DNA of 50,240 nt. Source: Ruminiclostridium sp. Its GTDB lineage: Bacteria; Bacillota; Clostridia; Oscillospirales; Ruminococcaceae. The stretch covers positions 1 to 50,240 of the forward strand of contig JAGALB010000021.1 of assembly GCA_017625405.1 (NCBI GenBank), read 5' to 3'. Shown piece by piece: positions 1 to 8,000 of this stretch. The notes under the pieces were generated by a model, which did no database searches, was not told where the DNA came from, and saw nothing but the letters and a program-made list of their open reading frames with translations. Position 1 is the first letter of the stretch; each line of letters begins with the position of its first letter. Made by a program: the position numbers and the translations under genes.

Positions 1-14
1 ATAAATGAAAAAAC

Positions 15-44
15 ATAACGGTCAGGTTTCATCCCGACCGTTAT
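15..44 (-). terminator. Intrinsic terminator of the GH5 gene
   Basis: Inverted repeat with 9-bp arms (ATAACGGTC / GACCGTTAT). On the minus strand it is followed by G and a run of six T. It lies just past the stop codon of the GH5 gene, so it ends that transcript. Confidence 0.85.
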
Positions 45-51
45 ATTTACA

Positions 52-1743
52 TTATTTTACTGTTATCTTCTTACAGAAGCTACCCTTGTTGCCGTGGCTG
101 TCAACAGGTCTTATCATCAACCTGTAATCGTACTTCTTGAAATTAAGACCTGATACGGTAACATCTGTTCTGCTGCCTGAAATTGTCGAAAGCTTCTTGA
201 AGCTCTTACCGTCAGTAGAGTAGTAAACCTGATACTTTGAAGCACCGTCAACCTTATTCCAGGAAAGCTTCAGCTTATTGCCGTTTTTCTCAGCCTTAAG
301 CGCTGTGGCTGCCTTCTTTGTTGTTACGGAAAGTGTTACAGGCTCTGAATAGTCGCTCCACTTCTTTGTTTTCTTGTCGTATGACCTTACAAAATAGTAA
401 TATGTACCGCCTACCGCAGAATCTCTGTTGATAGTTGCCGTGTTGGTAGTCTGCGCAATTCTTGTCTTCTTGCCGTCTTCGGAATCTGCACGGTATACAC
501 GGTACTTGGAAGCACCGTCGACCTTATTCCAGCTGATATTCACATAGAAGCCGTCCTGCTTTGCGGAAACGGTGATCTTGCTCTTGTTCTTGTCCTTGGA
601 AGATGATGAGGAAGAGGAAGACGATGTTGATGAGCTGCTCTTCATGGCAGGAGCGCCTGCCTTTACAACAGCCTTTGCAATTTCTTCCTGTGTCCATTTT
701 ACAGAAGCACGGTCAATAATCTTGTATGCAACGTCGTTGTTATCCCAGATTGCACAGCTGATGCCTCTTTCTCTTGCGTAAGCCACCCATTCACTGAGGT
801 ACTTGGCACTGTTGTCGTTATACTTATTGGGACCGGGGTCAAGGTTGTATTCGGAAAGGATTGCGGGAATGCCCTTGCTTACATACTTGTCATAAACCTT
901 GTTTACAGCCTGCTTGTATGCGCCGGCACTCTTTGTATAAAGGTGGAAATCAACAATAAGTCTGTCCTTTACAGTGTCCTTGGGAAGCTCGAAGCCGTTT
1001 ACGGTTATACCGTCAACAGATGTGTCGTAGCCGCCTACAAGAATATATCTGTCCTTGTTCTTGCCGCCTGCCTTACGGATTGTATCAAGAGAAACCTGAT
1101 TGAGCTTATTGATACAATCAATTGAATCAACCACATTTTCAGGGGGATTGTTGAGCTGGAACCACCATTCGTTGTTTGTTCCCTTAAGACGGGGCTCGTT
1201 GATTATTTCAAAAATAAGCTGATTGCCCACATCGTCAAATTCGTCAGCTATCTGCTCCCAGACCTTCTTCATATACTTTTCCGAATTGGCATAATGTTCG
1301 GAGTCGGGATAATAGTAATTCTTATCTATATCATGGTGAACATTAAGGATAACGTAAAGTCCTTCGTCAACAGACCATTCAACAACCTCTTCAACTCTGT
1401 CCATCCACTGTTCGCTGATGTTGTAGCTGCCGTCAACGTGATTGTGCCATGTAGCAGGAATACGGATAGTATCAAAGCCCATATCCTTTATTGCCTTTAT
1501 AAGCTTTTCAGTTACCTTTGCTCCGCACCATGCGGTTTCATAATCCATTTCGTTTGAAAGCCATGTGCAGTCCGAAGCGTCAAAGCAGTTACCGAGATTC
1601 CAGATTGCGCCAAGATTGTCAACATATTTTGTAGCTTCATTTACGGGCACCTTTACTTCTGCCGCAGAAGCGGAAAAGGGAGCTGCTCCCACAGCCATAA
1701 TGGCAGCAAGTGCGGCAGCCGTTACTTTTCTGAATAACTTCAT
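52..1743 (-). CDS. Secreted GH5-family glycoside hydrolase (cellulase-like) with two C-terminal FN3-like domains
   Basis: Endo-acting beta-glycanase, most likely a cellulase, exported to hydrolyse plant polysaccharide. Residues 1-27 form a signal peptide ending SASA. The GH5 barrel covers about 35-365, with the acid/base Glu183 in INEP and the nucleophile Glu298 in LSEYN. A serine-only linker (about 369-381) leads to two tandem fibronectin-III-like modules (about 388-475 and 478-563) with the repeated motif SWNKVDGASKY. No dockerin or recognisable carbohydrate-binding module is seen, so the enzyme is probably free rather than cellulosomal. AGAAAGGA precedes the ATG. The gene is followed by its own terminator. 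Substrate specificity within GH5 cannot be read from the sequence. Confidence 0.9.
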   Translation of the reverse strand: MKLFRKVTAAALAAIMAVGAAPFSASAAEVKVPVNEATKYVDNLGAIWNLGNCFDASDCTWLSNEMDYETAWCGAKVTEKLIKAIKDMGFDTIRIPATWHNHVDGSYNISEQWMDRVEEVVEWSVDEGLYVILNVHHDIDKNYYYPDSEHYANSEKYMKKVWEQIADEFDDVGNQLIFEIINEPRLKGTNNEWWFQLNNPPENVVDSIDCINKLNQVSLDTIRKAGGKNKDRYILVGGYDTSVDGITVNGFELPKDTVKDRLIVDFHLYTKSAGAYKQAVNKVYDKYVSKGIPAILSEYNLDPGPNKYNDNSAKYLSEWVAYARERGISCAIWDNNDVAYKIIDRASVKWTQEEIAKAVVKAGAPAMKSSSSTSSSSSSSSSKDKNKSKITVSAKQDGFYVNISWNKVDGASKYRVYRADSEDGKKTRIAQTTNTATINRDSAVGGTYYYFVRSYDKKTKKWSDYSEPVTLSVTTKKAATALKAEKNGNKLKLSWNKVDGASKYQVYYSTDGKSFKKLSTISGSRTDVTVSGLNFKKYDYRLMIRPVDSHGNKGSFCKKITVK

Positions 1744-1770
1744 ATAATAATCCTTTCTGTTTAAAAATAA

Positions 1771-1799
1771 ACGGCATTTACCTTTATAGTAAATACCGC
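1771..1799 (-). terminator. Terminator between the 89-aa membrane protein and GH5
   Basis: A 10-bp stem with one G-T pair (arms 1772-1781 and 1789-1798), preceded on the minus strand by an A-run and followed by TTTATTTTT. It follows the stop of the 1806-2075 gene. Read-through could still feed the GH5 gene, for which I see no separate consensus promoter. Confidence 0.6.
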
Positions 1800-1805
1800 A
1801 TTTTT

Positions 1806-2075
1806 TTAAAGTTCGCCTTCAGTTTCTTCTTCTGTGCTTTCTTCTGCGTTAGCATAAGGAATAGAGTCGGGAGATGAAACGTTAAGCGCATCATATTCGG
1901 CATATTCATCCTCGCCGAAGAATTCATCGTCATCATCAATCATATCAAAATCTTCAAATTCATCAAATTCTTCTGCTTCAGCGTCCATCTTTTTCTTGAT
2001 AAAGAAAACAGCGGCAAGCGCACCTGCGAGAAGAGCGATAATTCCAATTAAAAGACCGATAATATTCTTGTTCAT
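1806..2075 (-). CDS. Small acidic single-pass membrane protein, unknown function
   Basis: 89 residues. A short basic N-terminus is followed by one membrane helix (about 4-25, rich in Gly, Leu and Ile), the basic stop-transfer segment KKK, and a strongly acidic tail dominated by Glu and Asp. The ATG at 2075 is chosen because AAGGAAGG sits upstream; a longer in-frame reading starting further upstream has no ribosome site. It has its own promoter (2145-2173) and terminator. I do not recognise a family. By topology the acidic tail should be cytoplasmic or cell-surface depending on orientation, which the sequence does not settle. Confidence 0.75.
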   Translation of the reverse strand: MNKNIIGLLIGIIALLAGALAAVFFIKKKMDAEAEEFDEFEDFDMIDDDDEFFGEDEYAEYDALNVSSPDSIPYANAEESTEEETEGEL

Positions 2076-2144
2076 TTGCTTAACCTTCCTTTGCTGTGAA
2101 ATTTGCTTGCAGAATCTTCTTTTCCGAAGATTACTATACAAGTA

Positions 2145-2173
2145 ATTATATAACATTTCCTGTCAATTTTCAA
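2145..2173 (-). promoter_or_regulatory. Sigma-A promoter for the 1806-2075 gene
   Basis: On the minus strand TTGAAA, 17 bp, TATAAT. It lies about 70 bp upstream of the start codon and after the rsmE stop. Confidence 0.75.
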
Positions 2174-2208
2174 GGGTATTTAAAAATTCTGCATTTTTCA
2201 CAAAAATG

Positions 2209-2991
2209 CTACATATTTCCTGTAACATTCATCAATACAGAAATTGCCGCAACAGGCGCAGTTTCACAGCGGAGAATACGCTTGCCAAGAGTCGCAAGGC
2301 TTATTCCGCAGGACTTCGCAAGCTCAGCCTCGCTTGCTTCAAAACCGCCCTCACTGCCAATGAAAATATCAATTATGCCTTTATTTTTTCCTGCGGCTAT
2401 TTCATTTATACTTTGTCCGCCGCATTCATAGAACAATATACCTGTATTATTTTTGTCAAAGTTTCTGACAGCCTGTTCAAAGGTAATCATAGGCTTTACC
2501 TGCAGAATTCTGCCTCTGCCGCACTGTTTTGACGCTTCATCGGCAATTTTCTGATAGCGTTCCTGCTTTTTTGCGGCGCTTTTCGGGTCAGGTCTGGAAA
2601 CGCATCGCTTTGACAGCACGGGAATAACCTCCGACGCTCCCAGCTCAGCAGCTTTCTGAACAATGAATTCCATTTTGTCGGATTTGGGACAGCACTGGAA
2701 AAGCCGCACGTAAATATCCGCTTCGGCTTCATTCTTCTGAGAATCGAGAATCTCCAGCTCGGCAGCATTTTTGTCGGGATTAATAACACGGCAGAGATAA
2801 TCATTGCAGTTTCCGTCGCATACAACCGCATAATCTCCCTCTTTCATACGGAGCACCTGACTGATATGCTTTGAATCCTCAGGTGTAAGCACTGCGGTTT
2901 TTCCTATATTTTCCGTGAAAAATCTGGGATAACGCCAGCGTTCTATTTTTTCATCGGTTATCGTCTTTTCAAATTCTTCGTTAAGTTCCAT
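2209..2991 (-). CDS. rsmE: 16S rRNA (uracil(1498)-N3)-methyltransferase RsmE
   Basis: SAM-dependent enzyme that methylates U1498 in the decoding region of 16S rRNA. The 260-residue length is close to the family. After an N-terminal PUA-like part (PRFFTENIG, about 22-85) comes the SPOUT methyltransferase domain, with the SAM-binding knot motifs IGSEGGF and LGKRILRCETAP near the C-terminus. The N-terminus is about 20 residues longer than the usual start near PRFF; AAAGGA upstream of ATG 2991 supports the long form. It is the last gene of the operon with the YgjP-like protease and the methyl-accepting protein, 15 bp after its neighbour. Confidence 0.92.
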   Translation of the reverse strand: MELNEEFEKTITDEKIERWRYPRFFTENIGKTAVLTPEDSKHISQVLRMKEGDYAVVCDGNCNDYLCRVINPDKNAAELEILDSQKNEAEADIYVRLFQCCPKSDKMEFIVQKAAELGASEVIPVLSKRCVSRPDPKSAAKKQERYQKIADEASKQCGRGRILQVKPMITFEQAVRNFDKNNTGILFYECGGQSINEIAAGKNKGIIDIFIGSEGGFEASEAELAKSCGISLATLGKRILRCETAPVAAISVLMNVTGNM

Positions 2992-3006
2992 TTTTATCCT
3001 TTCGTT

Positions 3007-3681
3007 CTACGAAAACAAGCCTCCGATTCTGATTCTGTTCAGCTCACGGTCAGTTTTCAGAAAATCCTTGAATGTAGCTTCTCCGTATTTGTAGAAATCA
3101 TCGGAGTGATTATGCACAAAAATATGCGTCACCTCATGGGCGGCAACATAGCTTATATACTTTTCGGGAAGCTTGCACAGCACAAGATTGAAAGTGATAA
3201 GATTCTTCTGCCTGTTATAACTTCCCCAGCGGCTTTTCAGATATTTGAAATCCAGTGCAATGGGATTCCCCTTATACCCTGCACGTTCAAGATAGTATTT
3301 CACAGCTTCGGTGCAGATTTTTCTGCATTCCTTTGCCATAAACCTGAGCACTGCCGTTTCAAGGCTTCCCTCAGACAGCGGAACAATAAGCTTCTCGCCG
3401 CTGATAAAAGCTTCTCCCTCTGATTTTACAACCGAAATCTCATACCGACTGCCGAAAAGCGTTATAACACTGCCGACAGACAGCTCCGCAGGAGCAGCAG
3501 GTGCAATTTCCGAAAGCTTCTGCCGCTGTTCCTTTATCCAGTCGCTGCGGCTGTTTACAAAATCATCAATAACGCTTTTTGAAACGCCGTATGGGGCGCT
3601 TGCGTGAACGCTTCCGTCCGATTTAACACGCAGGCGGAGGTTCTTCATGCCCCTCCGCCTTGTAAGAATATATTTTTCCAT
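3007..3681 (-). CDS. YgjP-like (DUF45/M48-related) zinc metallopeptidase
   Basis: 224 residues. The C-terminal part carries the zinc site: His182-Glu183 and His186 in HEVTH, and His192 in the NHS motif, matching the HExxH plus downstream NHS arrangement of YgjP-like proteins. The conserved RWGSYN segment lies just before it. The substrate is unknown for the whole family. No signal peptide or membrane segment is present, so it is cytosolic. The ATG shares one base with the stop codon of the upstream methyl-accepting gene (TAATG), so translation is probably coupled. Confidence 0.88.
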   Translation of the reverse strand: MEKYILTRRRGMKNLRLRVKSDGSVHASAPYGVSKSVIDDFVNSRSDWIKEQRQKLSEIAPAAPAELSVGSVITLFGSRYEISVVKSEGEAFISGEKLIVPLSEGSLETAVLRFMAKECRKICTEAVKYYLERAGYKGNPIALDFKYLKSRWGSYNRQKNLITFNLVLCKLPEKYISYVAAHEVTHIFVHNHSDDFYKYGEATFKDFLKTDRELNRIRIGGLFS

Positions 3682-5201
3682 TAATACTTGTTATCGGGTG
3701 TTTCTGTAAACTCTGCGTTTGCATAGGATGAAGCCTTTACCGAAGAACGGGGTGCAGAAACCTTTGCAGCAGGAGCAGCAGGCTTCTCAACCTTCTTTTC
3801 AACAGGCTTTTCTATCTTCTTTTCAGCAGGCTTTTCTACCTTCTTCTCGACAGGCTTTTCTACCTTCTTCTCGACAGGCTTTTCAACCTTCTTTTCGGCA
3901 AGCTTTTCTGCTTTTTTCTCGACAGGCTTTTCTGCCTTCTTTTCGACAGGCTTTTCAGCAGGCTTACGGACAGCCTTGGGAGCAGGCTTTTCCTCTGCCT
4001 TTAAACGGATATTTGCGATTTCACCCTTAAGAGAATCGGAACGTGATGCCATCTGCTGTGCGGATGCGCTGCAAGCCTGAACCGCATTGCCTGTACGCTG
4101 TGCAACAGCGCCGATACGGTCAACACCGTCATCAATCTTACCAATAACATCTCTCTGCTCATCGCAGGACTGGCTGATAATGCCGACAAGACGTGAAACT
4201 TCGTTTGTTTCTTCAGCAATTGCTGCAAGGGATTTTGCTGTTTCCCCTGTCTTTTCAACGCCTGCACGTACGTTCTTGACACATTCCTCAATAACAGCTG
4301 TTGTCTGCTTTGCAGCTTCCTGTGACTTTGCCGCAAGATTCTTTACTTCGCCTGCAACAACCGCAAAGCCCTTGCCTGCGCCGCCTGCTCTTGCAGCTTC
4401 AACGGAAGAGTTGAGAGCAAGGATATTTGTCTGGAATGCGATATCTTCTATAACCTTTACAAACTTTGTGATTTCATCTGTGGATCTGCTGATATTATCC
4501 ATAGCAGCAAGAAGGTCATTCATATGTACGTTGCCTGCTTCAATTTCAGCAGCAGCGTCAGTTGCAAGCTTGTCTGCCTTGCGTGCGTTCTCATATGTGG
4601 AATCAACAGCACCCTTGATGCAGTCAACGGATTCGGTAAGCTCCTGTAATGCGCCGGACTGTTCCTCAGCACCTGCAGCAAGAACTGCGAATGCGCTTGT
4701 AACCTGTGCGCCGTCGCTGTCGGTAAGCTGTGCGTTACGTGTGAGCGCACCAAGCATGCGGCTCATATTATCTGCAAGCTGACTCAGTGCCATACCTGTT
4801 TCAGTTTCTACAACAGAGTCAGGAAGCTTAGCGGAAAAGTCACCTTCCGCAAGCTTTGCTATATATTCATTAAGTGCGGCTGTATCAGAAACTCCACCCT
4901 TCATCGCTTCGGATGCCTTTACGATTTCATCGGGAATATCAGCGCCTGCAACAACTTCTTCGCCTGCGGCAAGCTTTTCAAGAGAAACGGAAATCGAAGA
5001 ATTAAGCTTCTTCATAACAAATATATAAGCCAGTACAGAACCGATCATCATAACAGCGGATGCAACAATAACCACAATAGAGAGGTCGCTTCCTTCCATG
5101 CCGAAAAGAGCAGGAACAAGCATTACAATTCCGCACACAACTCCTATAAGGGAAATATTAGCGATATTCTCGGAGAAAATTTTTCTGATTCCTTTTTTCA
5201 T
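3681..5201 (-). CDS. Methyl-accepting-type signalling protein without an extracellular sensor domain
   Basis: 506 residues. Two membrane helices near residues 15-35 and 42-62 are joined by only about eight residues, so there is no room for an external ligand domain. A HAMP-like linker and a complete signalling hairpin follow, including the conserved tip [20 protein letters not shown]. The tail contains seven copies of an octapeptide of the type KPVEKKVE, then an Ala/Ser end. No CheR-docking pentapeptide is visible. The start is ATG 5201 because AGGAGG lies 9 bp upstream; an upstream TTG in frame would overlap that site. It heads an operon with the YgjP-like protease and rsmE. It probably senses a cytoplasmic or membrane state and signals to CheA/CheW encoded elsewhere. 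Confidence 0.85.
   Translation of the reverse strand: MKKGIRKIFSENIANISLIGVVCGIVMLVPALFGMEGSDLSIVVIVASAVMMIGSVLAYIFVMKKLNSSISVSLEKLAAGEEVVAGADIPDEIVKASEAMKGGVSDTAALNEYIAKLAEGDFSAKLPDSVVETETGMALSQLADNMSRMLGALTRNAQLTDSDGAQVTSAFAVLAAGAEEQSGALQELTESVDCIKGAVDSTYENARKADKLATDAAAEIEAGNVHMNDLLAAMDNISRSTDEITKFVKVIEDIAFQTNILALNSSVEAARAGGAGKGFAVVAGEVKNLAAKSQEAAKQTTAVIEECVKNVRAGVEKTGETAKSLAAIAEETNEVSRLVGIISQSCDEQRDVIGKIDDGVDRIGAVAQRTGNAVQACSASAQQMASRSDSLKGEIANIRLKAEEKPAPKAVRKPAEKPVEKKAEKPVEKKAEKLAEKKVEKPVEKKVEKPVEKKVEKPAEKKIEKPVEKKVEKPAAPAAKVSAPRSSVKASSYANAEFTETPDNKY
3786..3953 (-). repeat. In-frame 24-bp tandem repeat encoding KPVEKKVE-type octapeptides
   Basis: Seven contiguous copies of a 24-bp unit in the 3' part of the methyl-accepting protein gene. 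The encoded units alternate Lys and Glu with Pro at position 2, with one KLAE variant. Such Lys/Glu/Pro repeats are low-complexity, extended or helical spacers; the copy number could vary between strains. Confidence 0.85.
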
Positions 5202-5237
5202 GATACAGCCTCCTGGTATATTCAAGATAATGCATAT

Positions 5238-5266
5238 ATTTTAGCATATTTTTCTTTTTTTGTCTA
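5238..5266 (-). promoter_or_regulatory. Sigma-A promoter of the methyl-accepting protein operon
   Basis: Minus strand TAGACA, 17 bp, TAAAAT, about 37 bp upstream of the AGGAGG-preceded start codon. Confidence 0.65.
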
Positions 5267-5300
5267 TAATTTTTCCGCCATATCTGCGTTTTCAACAGTT

Positions 5301-5711
5301 TTAATTCAATATTTTGGCAAAAATCACTGCGTCATCATCTCCATAATAACCCTTACGAACCGAAATCTCTTCAAAGCCTGCTTTTTTGTAAAGGGAAATC
5401 GCAGGTATATTTCTTGAACGCACCTCAAGGAATATCTTTTCACCGTCAAGCTGACGGCATTTTTCTATAAAATCCGAAAGGATCGCTTCGCCCAGTCCCT
5501 TTCTCCTGAAATCAGGAGAAACTGCTATGCGGTAAAGCTCAGCTTCCCCGCAGACAATGCTGCCGAGAGCATAACCGCAGGGAACGTTGTTTTCTTCAGT
5601 TATCAGCCACACCGAATTTTCACTATTCAGCTGGTTTTCTACCGCCGTTATACTCCAGGGATCGGAAAAACAAGCGGTTTCAAGTGTATATATTTTTTCT
5701 GCCTGAGTCAT
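5301..5711 (-). CDS. rimI: Ribosomal protein bS18-alanine N-acetyltransferase (RimI-like GNAT)
   Basis: 136-residue GNAT acetyltransferase. It shows the RimI pattern: TACFSDPWS near the N-terminus, the ELYRIAVSPDFRRKGLG acetyl-CoA binding motif, EVRSRNIPAISLYKKAGF and the closing GYYGDDDAVIFAK. The expected role is acetylation of the N-terminal alanine of ribosomal protein S18. In many Firmicutes rimI lies beside tsaB and tsaD; here it is instead the last gene of a DUF3592 operon, its ATG overlapping the stop of a 53-codon ORF (ATGA). Confidence 0.88.
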   Translation of the reverse strand: MTQAEKIYTLETACFSDPWSITAVENQLNSENSVWLITEENNVPCGYALGSIVCGEAELYRIAVSPDFRRKGLGEAILSDFIEKCRQLDGEKIFLEVRSRNIPAISLYKKAGFEEISVRKGYYGDDDAVIFAKILN

Positions 5712-5869
5712 TTTTCATTCTCCGGTGATGTAAGATCTGCATAGTAACTGTTTATACGGGCAGAGTCTGCGTACACAACAAATGTTCTGCCCTCTGTACC
5801 CTTGAGATTGTATGTAGCGTAAAAGGCGACAATATCATAAATTTCTGAAATCGTGAACTTCAGGTTCAT
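5708..5869 (-). CDS. Small ORF (53 aa) translationally linked to rimI
   Basis: The frame begins MNLKFTISEIYD and ends LTSPENEK. Its stop codon overlaps the rimI ATG as ATGA, and its start lies inside the last codons of the upstream DUF3592 gene in another frame. That double overlap suggests a coupled small gene. There is no strong ribosome site, so it would depend on re-initiation. It has no membrane segment and no family I recognise. Alternatives: the C-terminal remnant of a frameshifted gene, or a chance frame bridging a 120-bp gap. Real coding is possible, not proven. Confidence 0.4.
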   Translation of the reverse strand: MNLKFTISEIYDIVAFYATYNLKGTEGRTFVVYADSARINSYYADLTSPENEK

Positions 5870-6356
5870 TCATACTGTAATCCGCTTCCGCAGAATCAAT
5901 ATCAACATAATATCTGCTTCTGTCATCGGGATCGTAATAGACAGTCACCTTTCTGCCTGTGAGATAATCGATTTTTTTCATTACACTTTCAGAGCTGTAA
6001 AGATATATTTCGCCTGTCACGGGATCAGTAACCTCACATTCAGCTTTGTAAGGATGTCTGCCGTTTACGGTAACCTGACGATTTATCACAACATCTTTTA
6101 TTATGCCTTCTGCCTGAACGCCTGTTTCAAGCAGCTGTATCCTGTCATTTTTCTTTCTGATCGCAAAAAAGAGAAACGGCAGTCCCACAACAAAGAAAAG
6201 TAACCCTATACCGCCGAAAATATACAGGAACAGCATAAGATTCTCACCTGTATTCATTCCCGCAATGGTTATTATTGCTCCGACGCACATAAGAACAAAC
6301 CCTATAAAGCTGAAGGCTATTCCGATTATCATGGATGCCGATGGTGCTTTTCTCAT
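5835..6356 (-). CDS. DUF3592-type membrane protein, short paralogue
   Basis: 173 residues. Two membrane helices (about 7-31 and 40-65) are followed by one DUF3592-like domain containing NGRHPYKAECEVTDPVTGE and the signature VTVYYDPDDRSRYYVD. It ends DFRNL. Compared with its two neighbours it lacks the first of the two DUF3592 domains, leaving the two membrane helices adjacent. AAGGAG precedes the ATG, and the gene starts 10 bp after the previous stop, so it is in the same operon. Function is unknown. Confidence 0.8.
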   Translation of the reverse strand: MRKAPSASMIIGIAFSFIGFVLMCVGAIITIAGMNTGENLMLFLYIFGGIGLLFFVVGLPFLFFAIRKKNDRIQLLETGVQAEGIIKDVVINRQVTVNGRHPYKAECEVTDPVTGEIYLYSSESVMKKIDYLTGRKVTVYYDPDDRSRYYVDIDSAEADYSMNEPEVHDFRNL

Positions 6357-6366
6357 AAATTACTCC

Positions 6367-7110
6367 TTATCTGAAATCGTAAACCGCAGGTCCGCTATCA
6401 ATTGTGTTTTCATCAACAGAATCAAGGTCTACATAATATTTGCTTCTGTCTGCAGGGTCATAATAAACAGTTACAGGCTGACCTATCATGTAATGTATAT
6501 CTTCCATATAGCTCTCAGAGCTGTAAATATACTTTTCGCCTGTAACAGGATCGGTCATCTCGCACTGCGCCTTGTAGGGATGACGCTTGTTTATTTTTAT
6601 GCTCCTGTCAAGAACTACATCCGTAATCAGAGCCGTAGCCTGTTCGCCCGTTTCCTTCAGCTTTTTTCGTTTTGATGACTTTACCGCAGGAACTATACCC
6701 ATCCATATGCCGAGAGCGGCGAACACCAGAGAAAAGACAATTGCAAACACATTTGCACCGGAAGAAGACTTGGTGCTGCGGACATCACGACGGTTCATGG
6801 GGTCGTAATAAACTGTAAGATACTGACCCACTCTCATAGCGCCGTTTCCGCCGCTGAGTTCCTCGTTGTATGTAATTCCTTCAATCTCATACTGTACATA
6901 AACATCATATTCTGTTCTGTACTTCTTGTTTCTTCTTACTCTGTGCTTTTGCACATCGGTAACTACCGCAGTTGTTTCCTCTGCAGTTTCACCGAAATCC
7001 TTAGCATCCATCGTAATACCCAGACTTACACAAAAGAAAATAATTCCGAACAGCACAAAAGCAATTCCTGCGCCCAGTGTTGCACCTGCAGCCTTTCTTT
7101 TTTTAGCCAT
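6367..7110 (-). CDS. DUF3592-type membrane protein, double-domain paralogue
   Basis: 247 residues from ATG 7110 (preceded by AGGGGAAAG; a TTG further upstream in frame has no site). Order: basic N-terminus, membrane helix (about 12-34), DUF3592 domain 1 ending LTVYYDPMNRRDVRS, membrane helix (about 120-142), and DUF3592 domain 2 with KRHPYKAQCEMTDPVTGE and VTVYYDPADRSKYYVD. The two halves are an internal duplication. It is the first gene after a consensus promoter with palindromes on both sides. Function is unknown; DUF3592 proteins are typically membrane-associated. Confidence 0.82.
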   Translation of the reverse strand: MAKKRKAAGATLGAGIAFVLFGIIFFCVSLGITMDAKDFGETAEETTAVVTDVQKHRVRRNKKYRTEYDVYVQYEIEGITYNEELSGGNGAMRVGQYLTVYYDPMNRRDVRSTKSSSGANVFAIVFSLVFAALGIWMGIVPAVKSSKRKKLKETGEQATALITDVVLDRSIKINKRHPYKAQCEMTDPVTGEKYIYSSESYMEDIHYMIGQPVTVYYDPADRSKYYVDLDSVDENTIDSGPAVYDFR

Positions 7111-7139
7111 AATAACTTTCCCCTTATAATTCAATATTT

Positions 7140-7156
7140 GGTAAATGACATTTACC
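7140..7156. promoter_or_regulatory. Palindromic operator-like site just downstream of a promoter
   Basis: Perfect 17-bp palindrome GGTAAATG-A-CATTTACC. It lies between the -10 box (7170-7175) and the start codon of the 247-aa DUF3592 gene, centred near +15, a classic repressor position. A further ATTTACC half-site lies inside the promoter spacer (7183-7189). Confidence 0.55.
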
Positions 7157-7169
7157 AGTGATAAACAGC

Positions 7170-7198
7170 ATTATACAGCATAATTTACCATTTGTCAA
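7170..7198 (-). promoter_or_regulatory. Perfect consensus sigma-A promoter for the DUF3592-rimI operon
   Basis: Minus strand TTGACA, 17 bp, TATAAT: full match to both hexamers with optimal spacing. It drives the 247-aa and 173-aa DUF3592 genes, the 53-codon ORF and rimI. Confidence 0.9.
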
Positions 7199-7214
7199 TA
7201 GTTTTTTGATAAAA

Positions 7215-7233
7215 ATGTAAATTTTATTTACAT
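7215..7233. promoter_or_regulatory. Second palindrome upstream of the same promoter
   Basis: Perfect 19-bp palindrome ATGTAAAT-TTT-ATTTACAT touching the stop codon of the 248-aa DUF3592 gene. It shares the GTAAAT half-site with the 7140-7156 palindrome; the centres are about 76 bp apart. On the minus strand it is followed by TTTTT, so a weak terminator is an alternative. Confidence 0.5.
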
Positions 7234-7980
7234 TTATCTGAAATCATGTATCTGCGGAGCATTTCCGATGGAGTCATCAGCCTCTGCTGTATCGAGATCA
7301 ACATAATAATTACTTCTGTCATCAGGGTCATAATAAACAGTAACACGTCTGCCGTTAAGATGACGTATATCCTCCATGATGCCGTCGGAGCTGTAAAGGA
7401 ACTGCTCGCCTGTATCGGAGTCAGTAACGGTAACCTCGGCAATGAGGGGGTGGCGGTGGTTTATAGTTGTGTTGTAATCAATATTGATTGCTGTTATAAT
7501 GCCCTGTGCCGTACTGCCCTGCTCCATAAGCTTCTGCATCTGCTGATTTTTCTTTCTGTCATTATTCACAAGTGCAAGACCGATAACAAGAAAGACAAGA
7601 CCGAACAAAGGCAGGATAATATTCGTGATACCGTCTTTTCCCTTTATTTCCGCAGGATTTTCGGGATTATAGAAAATCTCGATTTCCTGACCTGCGAACA
7701 TGGTGGAATCATAATAGCCCAGTTGCTGTTCATACTCCTGACCGTTGACGGTATATGTTACATACACATCATGCACCGTTGTGTTTCCGCCGTCCATATG
7801 ATGTTCACGATGTGCCTCGATGTGGCTGATAACGCCTGTAACCTGTCCGGAACCGCTTCTGAAATTTATTCCGTCAATTATTGTCCAGATACCGATACAA
7901 AGCATTATTGCGCCGAATAATGCGAAAAATCCGCCGATACCGAAGTTTAAATTTGCTTTTTTAAGTTTGTTGTTTTCCAT
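7234..7980 (-). CDS. DUF3592-type membrane protein, third paralogue
   Basis: 248 residues. Same plan as the 247-aa paralogue: membrane helix (about 12-34), first DUF3592 domain with QEIEIFYNPENPAEIKG, second membrane helix (about 122-142), and second domain with HRHPLIAEVTVTDSDTGE and VTVYYDPDDRSNYYVD, ending IHDFR. His-rich residues occur around 55-66. The ATG follows AGGAGAG and lies only 20 bp from the polA stop with no promoter between, so it is co-transcribed with polA and ppk1. Confidence 0.82.
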   Translation of the reverse strand: MENNKLKKANLNFGIGGFFALFGAIMLCIGIWTIIDGINFRSGSGQVTGVISHIEAHREHHMDGGNTTVHDVYVTYTVNGQEYEQQLGYYDSTMFAGQEIEIFYNPENPAEIKGKDGITNIILPLFGLVFLVIGLALVNNDRKKNQQMQKLMEQGSTAQGIITAINIDYNTTINHRHPLIAEVTVTDSDTGEQFLYSSDGIMEDIRHLNGRRVTVYYDPDDRSNYYVDLDTAEADDSIGNAPQIHDFR

Positions 7981-8000
7981 AATTTTCTCTCCTGTTATAT

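Noticed and set aside
4087-4782. Long open frames antisense to the methyl-accepting protein gene, including a Ser/Ala-rich 231-codon one
   Set aside because: They mirror the codon pattern of the real gene, have no ribosome site and encode low-complexity sequence.
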